From the NCBI GenBank assembly GCA_013391845.1, contig CP058414.1:2156501-2220500 (forward strand): 64,000 bases of DNA, read 5' to 3'. Source of the DNA: Pseudoalteromonas shioyasakiensis (GTDB lineage Bacteria; Pseudomonadota; Gammaproteobacteria; Enterobacterales; Alteromonadaceae). Position 1 is the first letter of the stretch; each line of letters opens with the position of its first letter. The notes beneath the pieces were generated by a model, which saw only the letters and a program-made list of their open reading frames with translations, did no database searches and was not told the origin of the DNA. This document shows positions 25,932 through 35,481 of the stretch, in pieces. Both the position numbers and the translations under genes were made by a program.

Positions 25932-27371
25932 TTATACCCAAGTTATCAACTGAGCATTTTGGACTAAATCACGAGGTAGTGAGTTTTTAATTTTATTCTT
26001 TTGCCACTTGCCAAGGCCTACAGGGCATCCACATAACATTAAGATCACTTCACCATTATCTTGGGTTGGTTTTTCGAGTCGAATATCTTTACCGTTAAAG
26101 TAATCGTTTGCTTGTGCTTGTGTCATCTCAAAGGTGTTTTTATCGCATTTTTGTCCAAATACAGTGGCAAATTCATGAGCTAAGCGAACTCCGCCTTTGT
26201 GAATAACACCAAGCTGGATCCCTAATCGGGAGTATTTAATTTTATCTTGCAGTTCATTAAAGCGATCAGGGAATAACCAAAGCTCTTTATCACGTTGCAT
26301 TAAATTCCCTGGTAGTGATTTTAGACCGAACTGTTTTTTAATTGTTTGCATAAACGCTTGGCTTTGCTTTTTATCAAACTCAGCAAACGGAAATGCGCCT
26401 TTTTTAACTTTTTGATTTGGGTTATCGCTTGACGCTATTTTCTTAAATTTAGCGATGAAGAAACCTTCACTGTCGTAAGTTTGCGGCCAAACATGCAAAT
26501 AACCTTCGCTGGTTGTTGCTTTCTCTGCACCATCAAAAAGGCAATCAAGCGATTGTACTTCGATGCAATCAGGAAATTCTGCTAATAGATACTCGCACAC
26601 TTGTTGGTTTTCAAGTGGTGTTAAAGTGCAGGTCGAATAAACTAATGTGCCGCCAGGTTTTAAGGCATAAAAGGCACTTTTGATAAGGGCTTTTTGTACT
26701 GCAGCGATATCAATATTAGACTCGATTGACCAATTCTTTAGGGCGTCTGCATCTTTACGAACCGTGCCTTCACCTGAACACGGGGCGTCTAGCAAAATAC
26801 TGTCGAAGCACTCATACATGTAATCCCCGAATATCACACCGTCAAAATGTGATAAAGCACAATTACCTACGCCCATACGTTTGAGTGTTGCTGCCAATAC
26901 CTTTAAGCGTGACGATGACAACTCATTGGCCACTAACACGCCATTATTATTCATCATGGCGGCGATTTGTGATGTTTTCGAGCCCGGAGCTGAAGCCATA
27001 TCAAGTACAGCATCGCTTTGTTTAACTTCGGCTCTCAGTGCAACCGGCGGCAGCATTGAGCTGGCTTCTTGCACATACATAGCGCCACTTAAGTGTAAAT
27101 CGGTATTACCGATTGCAAGGGCCGCTTCTTCGTCACTTGGACGTGTTAGCCAGAAGCCTTCTTCGCACCATGGGATCGCTGTTAACTCCCATCCTTTATT
27201 GGCACATTGATGCTGAAATTCTGCGACTGACATTTTTAATGTATTTACGCGAACAGATCGTCTAAGTGGGCGTCGACAGGCTGCAATAAAGTCGTCTAAT
27301 GATAAATGTTCAGGAAGGTAGCTTTTAACATCATCAATAAATGAGTCAGGGATATAAGTATTAGCGTCCAC
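25932..27371 (-). CDS. rsmF: 16S rRNA (cytosine(1407)-C5)-methyltransferase RsmF
   Basis: SAM-dependent m5C methyltransferase acting on 16S rRNA C1407, 479 residues. The N-terminus [15 protein letters not shown] and WCEEGFWL fit E. coli RsmF (YebU). SAM-binding [18 protein letters not shown] (about 115-132), [15 protein letters not shown] near 190 and the catalytic Cys in [12 protein letters not shown] near 243 are present. The C-terminal PUA-like part has [12 protein letters not shown]. The start appears to be GTG at 27371 ([11 protein letters not shown]), since no ATG lies near the family start. Confidence 0.93.
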   Translation of the reverse strand: MDANTYIPDSFIDDVKSYLPEHLSLDDFIAACRRPLRRSVRVNTLKMSVAEFQHQCANKGWELTAIPWCEEGFWLTRPSDEEAALAIGNTDLHLSGAMYVQEASSMLPPVALRAEVKQSDAVLDMASAPGSKTSQIAAMMNNNGVLVANELSSSRLKVLAATLKRMGVGNCALSHFDGVIFGDYMYECFDSILLDAPCSGEGTVRKDADALKNWSIESNIDIAAVQKALIKSAFYALKPGGTLVYSTCTLTPLENQQVCEYLLAEFPDCIEVQSLDCLFDGAEKATTSEGYLHVWPQTYDSEGFFIAKFKKIASSDNPNQKVKKGAFPFAEFDKKQSQAFMQTIKKQFGLKSLPGNLMQRDKELWLFPDRFNELQDKIKYSRLGIQLGVIHKGGVRLAHEFATVFGQKCDKNTFEMTQAQANDYFNGKDIRLEKPTQDNGEVILMLCGCPVGLGKWQKNKIKNSLPRDLVQNAQLITWV

Positions 27372-27464
27372 TAAATGGCTCTCACGTCACGTAATAATTG
27401 GTAGATCATACCATTTATAGCGCTTTCATGGGATATTTTTAGCTTGTTCAGGTTAATATTGAAG

Positions 27465-27622
27465 TGTCGACAAATTGGCAATATAAATGTTGTTTATAGC
27501 CATTATTTTTGACAAATATCATTTTATGTCGACATTTTGGTGTTTTTTTAGTCTATTTTGCTGATCTCGAGGTTGACACTTTTCATGTTAGAGCGCATAG
27601 TGAACTTACAAATTGTCGACAA
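27465..27622. promoter_or_regulatory. Operator-like TGTCGACA sites upstream of the methylcitrate operon
   Basis: The palindrome TGTCGACA occurs at 27465-27472, 27527-27534 and 27614-27621. The third is extended to ATTGTCGACAAT. A fourth copy lies inside the regulator gene at 27721-27728. They flank and follow the proposed promoter. The natural candidate binder is the adjacent GntR-type regulator. Confidence 0.7.
27573..27601 (+). promoter_or_regulatory. Putative promoter of the GntR-prp operon
   Basis: TTGACA at 27573-27578 and CATAGT at 27596-27601 have 17-base spacing. The expected start near 27608 lies just before the ATTGTCGACAAT site, so a bound repressor would block initiation. Confidence 0.6.
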
Positions 27623-27652
27623 TCCTAATTTAGTACTTTGATAGACTTATTT

Positions 27653-28357
27653 ATGACAGAGCAAAAAGCCAACGATAACTACAACGATATCACGATCACA
27701 ACTGCATCAGACCAAGTGTTTGTCGACATGCGTCGTGAAATTGTACAAGGCACCATTGAGCAGGGTAGCAAAATTTCTGAGCCAGAATTAGCGAAACGCT
27801 ATGGTGTAAGTCGTGCCACCTTAAGAGAGGCATTAAATCGTTTAGAAAGCTGTTATTTGGTAGAGCGTAAAGCGAATGTCGGTTGTCGTGTTGTAGCACT
27901 GACTGCTGAGCGTTTAATCGAAGTATATCAGGTACGTAGTGCCCTAGAAGGGTTGGCTTGTCGGTTAGCTGCCGACAACATGGAACCTGAAGAAGTGCAG
28001 GGGTTAAAGCAGTTATTGAACCAGCATTTACAAACACAGCGTGTAAAAGAAGGTGAATCATACTACCAAGAAGCGGGCGACCTTGATTTTCATTATCGCA
28101 TTATTAAAGGCTCTAAAAACGCGCACCTAATTCATCTTTTATGTAATGAGTTGTACCAGTTAATTCGTATGTACCGTGTACAAATGGGTATGGTTGGGCC
28201 ACGTGTATCAAAAGCATTTGATGAACACTTGGCAATTATCAATGCTATTGAAAACCATGACGGGGAATTAGCAGAAATGCTTATGAAGCGCCACATAAGT
28301 GCGTCTCAGGCAAATATTCAGACTAAGTTTGACTTACTAGCAGCAAAAAAAACGTAG
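27653..28357 (+). CDS. GntR family regulator of the methylcitrate operon
   Basis: A DNA-binding regulator of about 234 residues, FadR/FCD type. The N-terminal winged helix (about 15-80) includes ISEPELAKRYGVSRATLREALNRLE. The C-terminal FCD ligand-binding domain (about 88-225) carries candidate metal-binding Asp/His residues (DLDFHYRIIKGS near 143, HLAIINAIENHD near 205). It is the first gene of the prp cluster and probably senses 2-methylcitrate or a related acid to relieve repression. I recall such a GntR regulator, called PrpQ in related genera, but cannot confirm the name. I chose ATG 27653 over an upstream TTG. Confidence 0.88.
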   Translation: MTEQKANDNYNDITITTASDQVFVDMRREIVQGTIEQGSKISEPELAKRYGVSRATLREALNRLESCYLVERKANVGCRVVALTAERLIEVYQVRSALEGLACRLAADNMEPEEVQGLKQLLNQHLQTQRVKEGESYYQEAGDLDFHYRIIKGSKNAHLIHLLCNELYQLIRMYRVQMGMVGPRVSKAFDEHLAIINAIENHDGELAEMLMKRHISASQANIQTKFDLLAAKKT

Positions 28358-28441
28358 TGCAGTCGTTAAACAGTCATAATTTAGATTTAAAAATTAGATT
28401 CAGCCAAAGAGCTGAAACCGTTCAAAGATAGGAGTTATCCA

Positions 28442-29317
28442 ATGTCAGCAGGATTAAAGTTCAAACAGGCAATCGCAAACAATAAGCCACTACAAGTGGT
28501 TGGCACTGTCAATGCGTACTGCGCAATGATGGCAGAAAAAACAGGTCACCAAGCACTTTACCTCTCAGGTGCAGGTGTTGCTAACGCATCATACGGCATG
28601 CCAGATTTAGGTATGACTAGCTTAGATAATGTACTTGAAGATATTCGTCGAATTACCAGCGCTACCGACTTACCACTTCTAGTTGATGCTGATACAGGCT
28701 GGGGTGGTGCATTTAATATTGCACGCACAGTGAAAGAAATGACTAAGGCAGGTGCTGCAGGTTTCCATATTGAAGACCAAGTTGCACAAAAACGTTGTGG
28801 TCATCGCCCTAATAAAGAAATCGTGTCAAAAGATGAAATGGTTGACCGTATTAAAGCTGCGGTAGATGCGAAAACAGATAGCGATTTTTACATCATGGCA
28901 CGTACTGATGCATTCCAAAAAGAAGGTTTAAATGCAGCCATTGACCGCGCTGCCGCATGTGTTGAAGCAGGTGCCGACGCAATCTTTGCAGAAGCTGTGC
29001 ATGATTTAGCCGACTACCAAGCATTTGCAAAAGCGTTAAATGTTCCAATTCTTGCGAACATCACTGAGTTTGGTCAGACACCGCTATATACAGCTGAGCA
29101 ATTAAGCGAAGTGGGTGTTGAAATTGTACTTTATCCACTAAGTGCATTTAGAGCTATGAACAAAGCTGCACTTAATGTGTATTCGTCTATTCTTAGCGAG
29201 GGCTCTCAACAAAGCCAATTAGACAACATGCAAACACGTGCTGAATTATATGAGTTTTTAGACTATCACTCATATGAAAACACACTAGATAACCTTTTCT
29301 CAGCTAAAAAATCATAA
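28442..29317 (+). CDS. prpB: 2-methylisocitrate lyase PrpB
   Basis: Splits 2-methylisocitrate into pyruvate and succinate, the last step of the methylcitrate cycle for propionate. It has 291 residues, a PEP-mutase/isocitrate-lyase fold. Marks are [19 protein letters not shown] (about 39-57), [14 protein letters not shown] (about 80-93), the catalytic KRCGHRPNK (about 120-128, Cys), MARTDAF near 158 and NITEFGQTP near 202. AGGAG precedes the ATG. It lies 84 bases after the regulator gene and 24 before prpC. Confidence 0.96.
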   Translation: MSAGLKFKQAIANNKPLQVVGTVNAYCAMMAEKTGHQALYLSGAGVANASYGMPDLGMTSLDNVLEDIRRITSATDLPLLVDADTGWGGAFNIARTVKEMTKAGAAGFHIEDQVAQKRCGHRPNKEIVSKDEMVDRIKAAVDAKTDSDFYIMARTDAFQKEGLNAAIDRAAACVEAGADAIFAEAVHDLADYQAFAKALNVPILANITEFGQTPLYTAEQLSEVGVEIVLYPLSAFRAMNKAALNVYSSILSEGSQQSQLDNMQTRAELYEFLDYHSYENTLDNLFSAKKS

Positions 29318-29341
29318 CGACAACATATAAGGAGAACACTC

Positions 29342-30466
29342 ATGGTAGATAAAGCATTAGGCGGCGCAGGTTTACGTGGTCAAGTAGCAGGTGAAACAGC
29401 ACTGTGTACAGTAGGTAAATCAGGTTCAGGTTTAACATATTGTGGTTATGATATTAGCGAATTAGCAGAGAAAGCACAGTTTGAAGAAGTATCTTTTTTA
29501 CTGTCGCGCGGTGAATTACCAACAGAGTCTGAGCTTACAGAATATAAAGCAAAGCTAAAATCACTACGTGGTTTACCAGATGCACTAAAAACAGTGCTTG
29601 AGAACATTCCTAAAGACGCGCATCCAATGGATGTAATGCGCACCGGTTGTTCTATGCTGGGTAATTTAGAAATGGAGCATGATTTCTCTGAGGCGAATGA
29701 TGCTATTGACCGCCTAGTTGCCGTATTCCCAAGTATTATTTGTTATTGGTATCGCTTTAGCCATGACGGCGTTCGGATTGAAACTGAGACTGATGATGAT
29801 TCGGTAGGCGCACATTTCTTAAATTTATTGCACGATAAAGCGCCATCGGCATTATTTGAGCAAGTAATGAATGTCTCATTAATTCTATACGCAGAGCATG
29901 AGTTCAATGCATCGACATTTACTGCGCGTGTATGTGCATCAACATTGTCAGATATTCACTCTTGTGTAACGGGGGCTATTGGTAGCTTACGTGGTCCATT
30001 ACATGGTGGTGCTAACGAAGCGGCTATGGATATGATTGAAGGCTTTACAAGTGCAGATCAAGCTGAAGAGGCGCTAATGGGTATGCTTGAACGTAAAGAC
30101 AAGATTATGGGCTTTGGTCACGCTATTTACCGTGAATCAGATCCACGTAACGTGATCATCAAAAAATGGTCTGAAAAACTGGCTGCCGAAGTGGGTGATG
30201 ATGTTCTCTATCCTGTCTCTGTTCGCTGTGAAGAAGTTATGTGGCGTGAAAAGAAATTATTCTGTAATGCTGATTTCTTCCATGCATCTGCGTATCACTT
30301 CATGGGTATTCCAACTAAGTTATTTACGCCAATTTTCGTGATGAGTCGTGTAACTGGTTGGACTGCACACGTGAAAGAGCAACGTGCTAATAACCGTATT
30401 ATTCGCCCAAGTGCTGATTATACGGGACCAGAAGCGCGAAGCTATACGCCAATTTCAGAGCGCTAA
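29342..30466 (+). CDS. prpC: 2-methylcitrate synthase PrpC
   Basis: Condenses propionyl-CoA with oxaloacetate to 2-methylcitrate, 374 residues, the short citrate-synthase form. Catalytic residues lie in LRGPLHGGANEAAMD (His near 219), IMGFGHAIYRESDPR (His near 260) and NADFFHASAYHFMGIP (Asp near 311). The N-terminal GLRGQVAGETALCTVGKSG is characteristic of PrpC. GGAGAA precedes the ATG. A 117-base gap with two alternative GGGG/CCCC stems follows before acnD. Confidence 0.95.
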   Translation: MVDKALGGAGLRGQVAGETALCTVGKSGSGLTYCGYDISELAEKAQFEEVSFLLSRGELPTESELTEYKAKLKSLRGLPDALKTVLENIPKDAHPMDVMRTGCSMLGNLEMEHDFSEANDAIDRLVAVFPSIICYWYRFSHDGVRIETETDDDSVGAHFLNLLHDKAPSALFEQVMNVSLILYAEHEFNASTFTARVCASTLSDIHSCVTGAIGSLRGPLHGGANEAAMDMIEGFTSADQAEEALMGMLERKDKIMGFGHAIYRESDPRNVIIKKWSEKLAAEVGDDVLYPVSVRCEEVMWREKKLFCNADFFHASAYHFMGIPTKLFTPIFVMSRVTGWTAHVKEQRANNRIIRPSADYTGPEARSYTPISER

Positions 30467-30481
30467 TCGTTAATTAAATCA

Positions 30482-30520
30482 GTGATAGGGGTAGCTTAGC
30501 TGCCCCTTTATGAAGGGGCG
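30482..30520 (+). other. Alternative hairpins between prpC and acnD
   Basis: The segment AGGGG..CCCCT and the overlapping CCCC..GGGG pair can form two mutually exclusive stems. No T-run follows. It may set differential stability or partial termination inside the operon. Confidence 0.35.
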
Positions 30521-30583
30521 TAAGAATAATAAAAATAATCAGCCCACCTTTATTCACCGTCACCAAGTACAAGTAGAATCATC

Positions 30584-33175
30584 ATGAATACAAATTTTAG
30601 AAAACCATTAGCAGGCACTGGGGTCGATTATTTTGATACTCGAGCTGCTGTTGATGCAATTAAACCGGGCAGCTATGCCACACTTCCTTATACATCACGT
30701 GTCCTTGCCGAAAACTTAGTGCGTCGTTGTGAACCTGAAATGCTTAATGATGCACTTTCGCAATTGATTGAAAGAAAACGTGATTTAGACTTTCCATGGT
30801 TTCCTGCACGCGTAGTATGTCACGATATCTTAGGTCAAACTGCGTTAGTTGATTTAGCCGGCCTTCGTGATGCGATTGCTGCAAAAGGGGGAGATCCTGC
30901 AAAAGTAAATCCTGTGGTACCAACTCAGTTAATTGTTGATCATTCATTAGCTGTTGAACACGCAGGTTTTGAGCCAGATGCCTTCGAAAAAAATCGTGCT
31001 ATTGAAGACCGTCGGAACGATGACCGATTCCACTTTATTAATTGGACGAAAACAGCATTTAAAAATATTGATGTGATACCGCCGGGTAACGGCATTATGC
31101 ATCAAATTAATTTAGAGAAAATGTCGCCTGTGATCCAAAAACGTGACGGTGTGGCTTTCCCAGATACACTGGTTGGTACAGATAGCCATACACCAATGGT
31201 GGATGCACTAGGTGTTATTGCAGTCGGTGTAGGTGGTCTTGAAGCTGAAAGCGTGATGCTTGGCCGCGCATCTTACATGCGTTTACCTGATATTGTGGGG
31301 GTTGAGCTGACAGGTAAACCAAAACCGGGTATTACTGCAACCGATATTGTATTAGCGATCACCGAATTTTTACGCAATGAAAAAGTCGTTTCGACCTATC
31401 TTGAATTTTATGGTGAAGGTGCCGAGGCACTGACACTGGGTGATAGAGCAACTATCTCAAATATGACACCAGAGTTTGGTGCAACTGCTGCGATGTTCTA
31501 CATCGATGACAATACGCTTGATTACCTACGTTTGACTGGCCGTGAAGAAGAGCAAGTTAAGCTAGTCGAAATCTATGCAAAAGAAACTGGTCTTTGGAGT
31601 GATAGTCTAAAAACGGCAGAATATGAGCGTGTATTAACCTTTGATTTGTCATCTGTAGGTCGAAATATTGCGGGTCCATCTAATCCACATCGCCGTGTTG
31701 CAACCAGCGAACTTGATAAAGCGGGTATTACTGGTGTTGTTGAAAATGAAGAAGGCTTAATGCCTGATGGCGCGTGTATTATCGCAGCAATTACAAGCTG
31801 TACAAATACAAGTAACCCACGCAACGTTATCGCTGCAGGTTTACTTGCACGTAATGCCAACGCCAAAGGTTTAACCCGTAAGCCATGGGTTAAAACATCA
31901 CTGGCACCGGGCTCTAAAGCGGTGAAATCTTACCTAGAAGAAGCTAATTTGTTACCTGAGCTTGAGCAACTTGGCTTTGGTATTGTTGCCTTTGCATGTA
32001 CGACGTGTAACGGCATGAGCGGTGCGCTAGATCCAAAAATTCAGCAAGAAGTAATTGACCGTGACTTATACGCAACAGCTGTACTTTCGGGTAACCGTAA
32101 TTTTGATGGTCGTATTCATCCATATGCAAAACAAGCATTCTTAGCTTCACCGCCACTGGTTGTTGCTTATGCCATTGCTGGTACTATTCGTTTTGATATC
32201 GAAAAAGATGTATTAGGGCATGATCAGGAAGGTAACGAAATTCGCCTAATGGATTTATGGCCAAGCGATGAAGAAATTGATGCAGTGATCAAACAAAGTG
32301 TTAAACCTGAGCAGTTTAAAAAGGTTTATGAGCCAATGTTCGACTTAAGTGTTGATTATGGCGAAGACAACGATCCGCTTTATCAATGGCGTCCACAAAG
32401 TACTTATATTCGTCGACCACCATATTGGGAGGGGGCGTTAGCAGGTGAGCGTTCTCTTACTGATATGCGTGCATTAGCCGTACTAGGCGACAACATCACC
32501 ACTGACCACTTATCGCCTTCAAATGCGATTTTAGCGTCAAGTGCTGCTGGTGAGTACCTAGCTAAAATGGGCCTTCCTGAAGAAGATTTTAACTCGTATG
32601 CTACTCACCGAGGCGACCATTTAACAGCGCAACGCGCTACATTCGCCAACCCTAAGTTACTGAATGAAATGGTTAAAGAGAATGGTGAAGTAAAGCAAGG
32701 TTCATACGCTCGCATTGAACCAGAAGGTAAAGTGACTCGTATGTGGGAAGCAATCGAAACCTACATGCAGCGTAAACAACCGCTTATCATTGTGGCAGGT
32801 GCCGATTATGGCCAAGGCTCATCACGTGACTGGGCAGCTAAAGGTGTACGCCTTGCGGGTGTTCAAGTTATTGCAGCCGAAGGTTTTGAACGTATTCACC
32901 GCACTAACCTGATTGGTATGGGCGTATTACCGCTAGAATTTAAAGCCGGCACGACACGAACTACATTAGGTATTGATGGTAGTGAGACCTTTAGCGTGAA
33001 AGGTGAGCCAACACCTGGAGCTACGCTTACACTTGTTATTACACGTTCTAACGGTGAAACTGAAGAAGTACCTATGACTTGTCGTTTAGATACCGCTGAA
33101 GAAGTATCAATCTATTCAGCAGGGGGCGTGCTGCAACGTTTCGCGCAGGATTTCTTAGAATCTGAGGAGCACTAA
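30584..33175 (+). CDS. acnD: Fe/S-dependent 2-methylisocitrate dehydratase AcnD
   Basis: An aconitase-family dehydratase that turns 2-methylcitrate into 2-methylaconitate, replacing PrpD. It has 863 residues. Aconitase motifs include GTDSHTPMVDALGVIAVGVGG (about 200-220), the Fe-S cysteines in AITSCTNTSNPRN (near 403) and CTTCNGMSGAL (near 471), and the C-terminal swivel domain with GADYGQGSSRDWAAKG (near 740). AcnD and PrpF act together. Downstream prpF is only 3 bases away. Confidence 0.95.
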   Translation: MNTNFRKPLAGTGVDYFDTRAAVDAIKPGSYATLPYTSRVLAENLVRRCEPEMLNDALSQLIERKRDLDFPWFPARVVCHDILGQTALVDLAGLRDAIAAKGGDPAKVNPVVPTQLIVDHSLAVEHAGFEPDAFEKNRAIEDRRNDDRFHFINWTKTAFKNIDVIPPGNGIMHQINLEKMSPVIQKRDGVAFPDTLVGTDSHTPMVDALGVIAVGVGGLEAESVMLGRASYMRLPDIVGVELTGKPKPGITATDIVLAITEFLRNEKVVSTYLEFYGEGAEALTLGDRATISNMTPEFGATAAMFYIDDNTLDYLRLTGREEEQVKLVEIYAKETGLWSDSLKTAEYERVLTFDLSSVGRNIAGPSNPHRRVATSELDKAGITGVVENEEGLMPDGACIIAAITSCTNTSNPRNVIAAGLLARNANAKGLTRKPWVKTSLAPGSKAVKSYLEEANLLPELEQLGFGIVAFACTTCNGMSGALDPKIQQEVIDRDLYATAVLSGNRNFDGRIHPYAKQAFLASPPLVVAYAIAGTIRFDIEKDVLGHDQEGNEIRLMDLWPSDEEIDAVIKQSVKPEQFKKVYEPMFDLSVDYGEDNDPLYQWRPQSTYIRRPPYWEGALAGERSLTDMRALAVLGDNITTDHLSPSNAILASSAAGEYLAKMGLPEEDFNSYATHRGDHLTAQRATFANPKLLNEMVKENGEVKQGSYARIEPEGKVTRMWEAIETYMQRKQPLIIVAGADYGQGSSRDWAAKGVRLAGVQVIAAEGFERIHRTNLIGMGVLPLEFKAGTTRTTLGIDGSETFSVKGEPTPGATLTLVITRSNGETEEVPMTCRLDTAEEVSIYSAGGVLQRFAQDFLESEEH

Positions 33176-33178
33176 ACT

Positions 33179-34348
33179 ATGACGTTTAAACCACAAATAA
33201 AGGTGCCAGCAACCTATATGCGTGGCGGTACCAGTAAAGGGGTGTTCTTTAACTTAACTGATTTACCTGAGCCTGCCCAAGTGGCAGGTGAAGCACGCGA
33301 CAACTTGTTATTACGTGTGATTGGTAGCCCTGATCCTTACCAAAAACAAACTGACGGTATGGGTGGTGCAACCTCAAGTACGAGCAAAACTGTAATTTTA
33401 TCGAAAAGTGATAAACCTAACCACGATGTTGATTATTTATTTGGTCAAGTTGCTATCGATAGAGCGTTCGTTGATTGGAGTGGTAACTGCGGTAATTTAA
33501 CCTCAGCAGTAGGGGCTTTTGCAGTATCTAATGGTCTTGTAGATGCCAGTAAAATTCCTGAAAATGGCATTGTTGAAGTTAAAGTATGGCAAGTCAATAT
33601 AAGTAAAACCATAATAGTACATGTGCCAATTACCAATGGCGAAGTGCAAGAAACCGGTGATTTTGAGCTTGATGGCGTGACATTTCCTGCTGCAGAAGTA
33701 AAACTTGAATTTATGGACCCAGCAGACGGTGAAGGCGCATTATTTCCAACAGGTAATTTAGTTGATGAACTTGAAGTTCCGGGTATTGGTATGTTGTCTG
33801 CGACGATGATCAATGCGGGTATCCCAACTGTATTCATCAACGCCAGTGAAGTTGGCTATGATGGTACAGAGCTGCAAGAAGCAATAAACGCTGATGCATC
33901 GGCACTTGAAAAGTTAGAAACGATTCGCGCCTACGGGGCGTTGAAAATGGGGCTAATTTCTCATCTTGATGAAGCTAAAGCTCGCCAACATACACCAAAA
34001 GTAGCATGGGTTGCACCGGCAAAAACCTATCATGCATCAAGTGGTAAAGTTGTCAGTGATACTGATATTGATTTAGTGGTACGCGCTATGTCGATGGGTA
34101 AATTGCACCATGCCATGATGGGCACGGCTGCTGTTGCTATAGGTACCGCTGCTGCCATTCCTGGTACCTTGGTGAACCTTGCTGCAGGTGGTGGTGAGCG
34201 TCAGGAGGTAAACTTTGGTCACCCTTCTGGCACATTAAAAGTGGGTTCTGCTGCAACACTTGTTGATGGTAATTGGCAAGTCACAAAAGCAAGTATGAGT
34301 CGAAGTGCTCGAGTGCTTATGGAAGGGTGGGTTAGAGTGCCGCAATAG
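33179..34348 (+). CDS. prpF: 2-methylaconitate cis-trans isomerase PrpF
   Basis: Isomerises the AcnD product to the form used by aconitase, 389 residues, with a DAP-epimerase-like fold. Family marks are ATYMRGGTSKGVFF (about 9-22), DGMGGATSSTSKTVIL near 58, WSGNCGNLTSAVGAF near 97, and FGHPSGTLKVG near 342. GAGGAG lies 10 bases before the ATG. It is the last gene of the prp operon and is followed by a terminator. Confidence 0.95.
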   Translation: MTFKPQIKVPATYMRGGTSKGVFFNLTDLPEPAQVAGEARDNLLLRVIGSPDPYQKQTDGMGGATSSTSKTVILSKSDKPNHDVDYLFGQVAIDRAFVDWSGNCGNLTSAVGAFAVSNGLVDASKIPENGIVEVKVWQVNISKTIIVHVPITNGEVQETGDFELDGVTFPAAEVKLEFMDPADGEGALFPTGNLVDELEVPGIGMLSATMINAGIPTVFINASEVGYDGTELQEAINADASALEKLETIRAYGALKMGLISHLDEAKARQHTPKVAWVAPAKTYHASSGKVVSDTDIDLVVRAMSMGKLHHAMMGTAAVAIGTAAAIPGTLVNLAAGGGERQEVNFGHPSGTLKVGSAATLVDGNWQVTKASMSRSARVLMEGWVRVPQ

Positions 34349-34365
34349 AGCACAATACTTTCAAA

Positions 34366-34391
34366 ATAAAGCGGCGTTTACGCCGCTTTAT
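34366..34391. terminator. Terminator shared by prp operon and the converging gene
   Basis: ATAAAGCGGCG / CGCCGCTTTAT forms an 11-bp stem with a TTTA loop. It overlaps the stop codon of the minus-strand gene (34378), so it probably serves both convergent genes. Confidence 0.8.
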
Positions 34392-35286
34392 CGTTTGCGT
34401 AGCATTGTTGTTTCATACCTTGTATAAACTCGTCAAACTTGCCGCTGGCTTGCATCAACTCAATTTCATCATTTAAGTCTTTTAAAACCTTTTGCCAGTG
34501 TGGTGTTGATTTACTGACAGAATAATACAGTGGTTTGTATTCAAGTTTAGGTTCTAGCGCTACGAGTGATTCTAGCATTTGCTGTTTACCATTCATTGAT
34601 AATTCAGACTTATATATGCTTGCTTTTAGTACCTCAAGGTCTGCCACAATCAAGCTGACTCGATTACTTAGTAAGAGGTGGATTAACTGGTATTCATTAT
34701 TTGCGACGATTGTATCGATCTCTTTATTATCAATCATGGCATCTAATTCTTTGGTGTTTTTATATGATCGGACCACACCAATAGGTAGGTCTTTTACTGA
34801 GTTTAAATCACCATTAAATGGAATTTGATTTCCTTTTAATGCAACGAATGATAAATCACCTCCAGGAATAGCATGACTCAAAGCGAGTAAATCGTTGCGG
34901 GTTTTGTTGAGAAAATTATCAGATACCACATTGTCTTCGATGAAGTATTCCGGAAAGAGAATGTCAGCTCGGCCTAATTCAGCCTCTCTAACAGCACGTG
35001 CCCAAGGGTAAAAACTAATATGTACGCCATAGCCTTTCTCTAATAGGGAGCCCACTGTGAATTGGAATAACCACCCTTTGTTACATAGGTTTTCATCAAT
35101 ATAGGGAGGCCAATCTAAGGTTACTAGTTTTAAAACATGATTTGCATCTAGGTTATAACCATAACCACCGTTAAAACGAACAGCTTCTTCAGTCGCTATT
35201 TCGCCATTTTTTTGAAAGCTGACAGCCGTTAGGCCTGCAAAGGCTTGAAATGAAGCAAATAATAAAAACACGGTCAGTAGTTTCAT
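34378..35286 (-). CDS. Periplasmic solute-binding protein (SBP family 3 type)
   Basis: A 302-residue secreted protein with signal peptide MKLLTVFLLFASFQAFA. The body has the extracellular solute-binding family 3 pattern: LVTLDWPPYIDENLCNKGWL (about 56-75), AREAELGRADILFPEYF-like middle, GVVRSYKNTKELDAM and a closing LNDEIELMQASGKFDEFI. It is not next to ABC permease or ATPase genes. Such orphan proteins in marine gammaproteobacteria may be sensory or non-transport binders; ligand unknown. It converges with prpF. Confidence 0.8.
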   Translation of the reverse strand: MKLLTVFLLFASFQAFAGLTAVSFQKNGEIATEEAVRFNGGYGYNLDANHVLKLVTLDWPPYIDENLCNKGWLFQFTVGSLLEKGYGVHISFYPWARAVREAELGRADILFPEYFIEDNVVSDNFLNKTRNDLLALSHAIPGGDLSFVALKGNQIPFNGDLNSVKDLPIGVVRSYKNTKELDAMIDNKEIDTIVANNEYQLIHLLLSNRVSLIVADLEVLKASIYKSELSMNGKQQMLESLVALEPKLEYKPLYYSVSKSTPHWQKVLKDLNDEIELMQASGKFDEFIQGMKQQCYANDKAA

Positions 35287-35481
35287 AAATTGTCTAAGTT
35301 TTTGTTATTTAAATAAAGCTTAGTCTTTTGTAGTAAATATACAACCAATTAACTGTAACATTATTTACTAGGCTAGTGCGTTTTTCGATCACTGCACACA
35401 TAAATGGGCTAGAATAACAAAACAATCAATTTGTATTATGATATTATTTGACGGGTTTTTTGCAGCTTAAGGACAACAATA

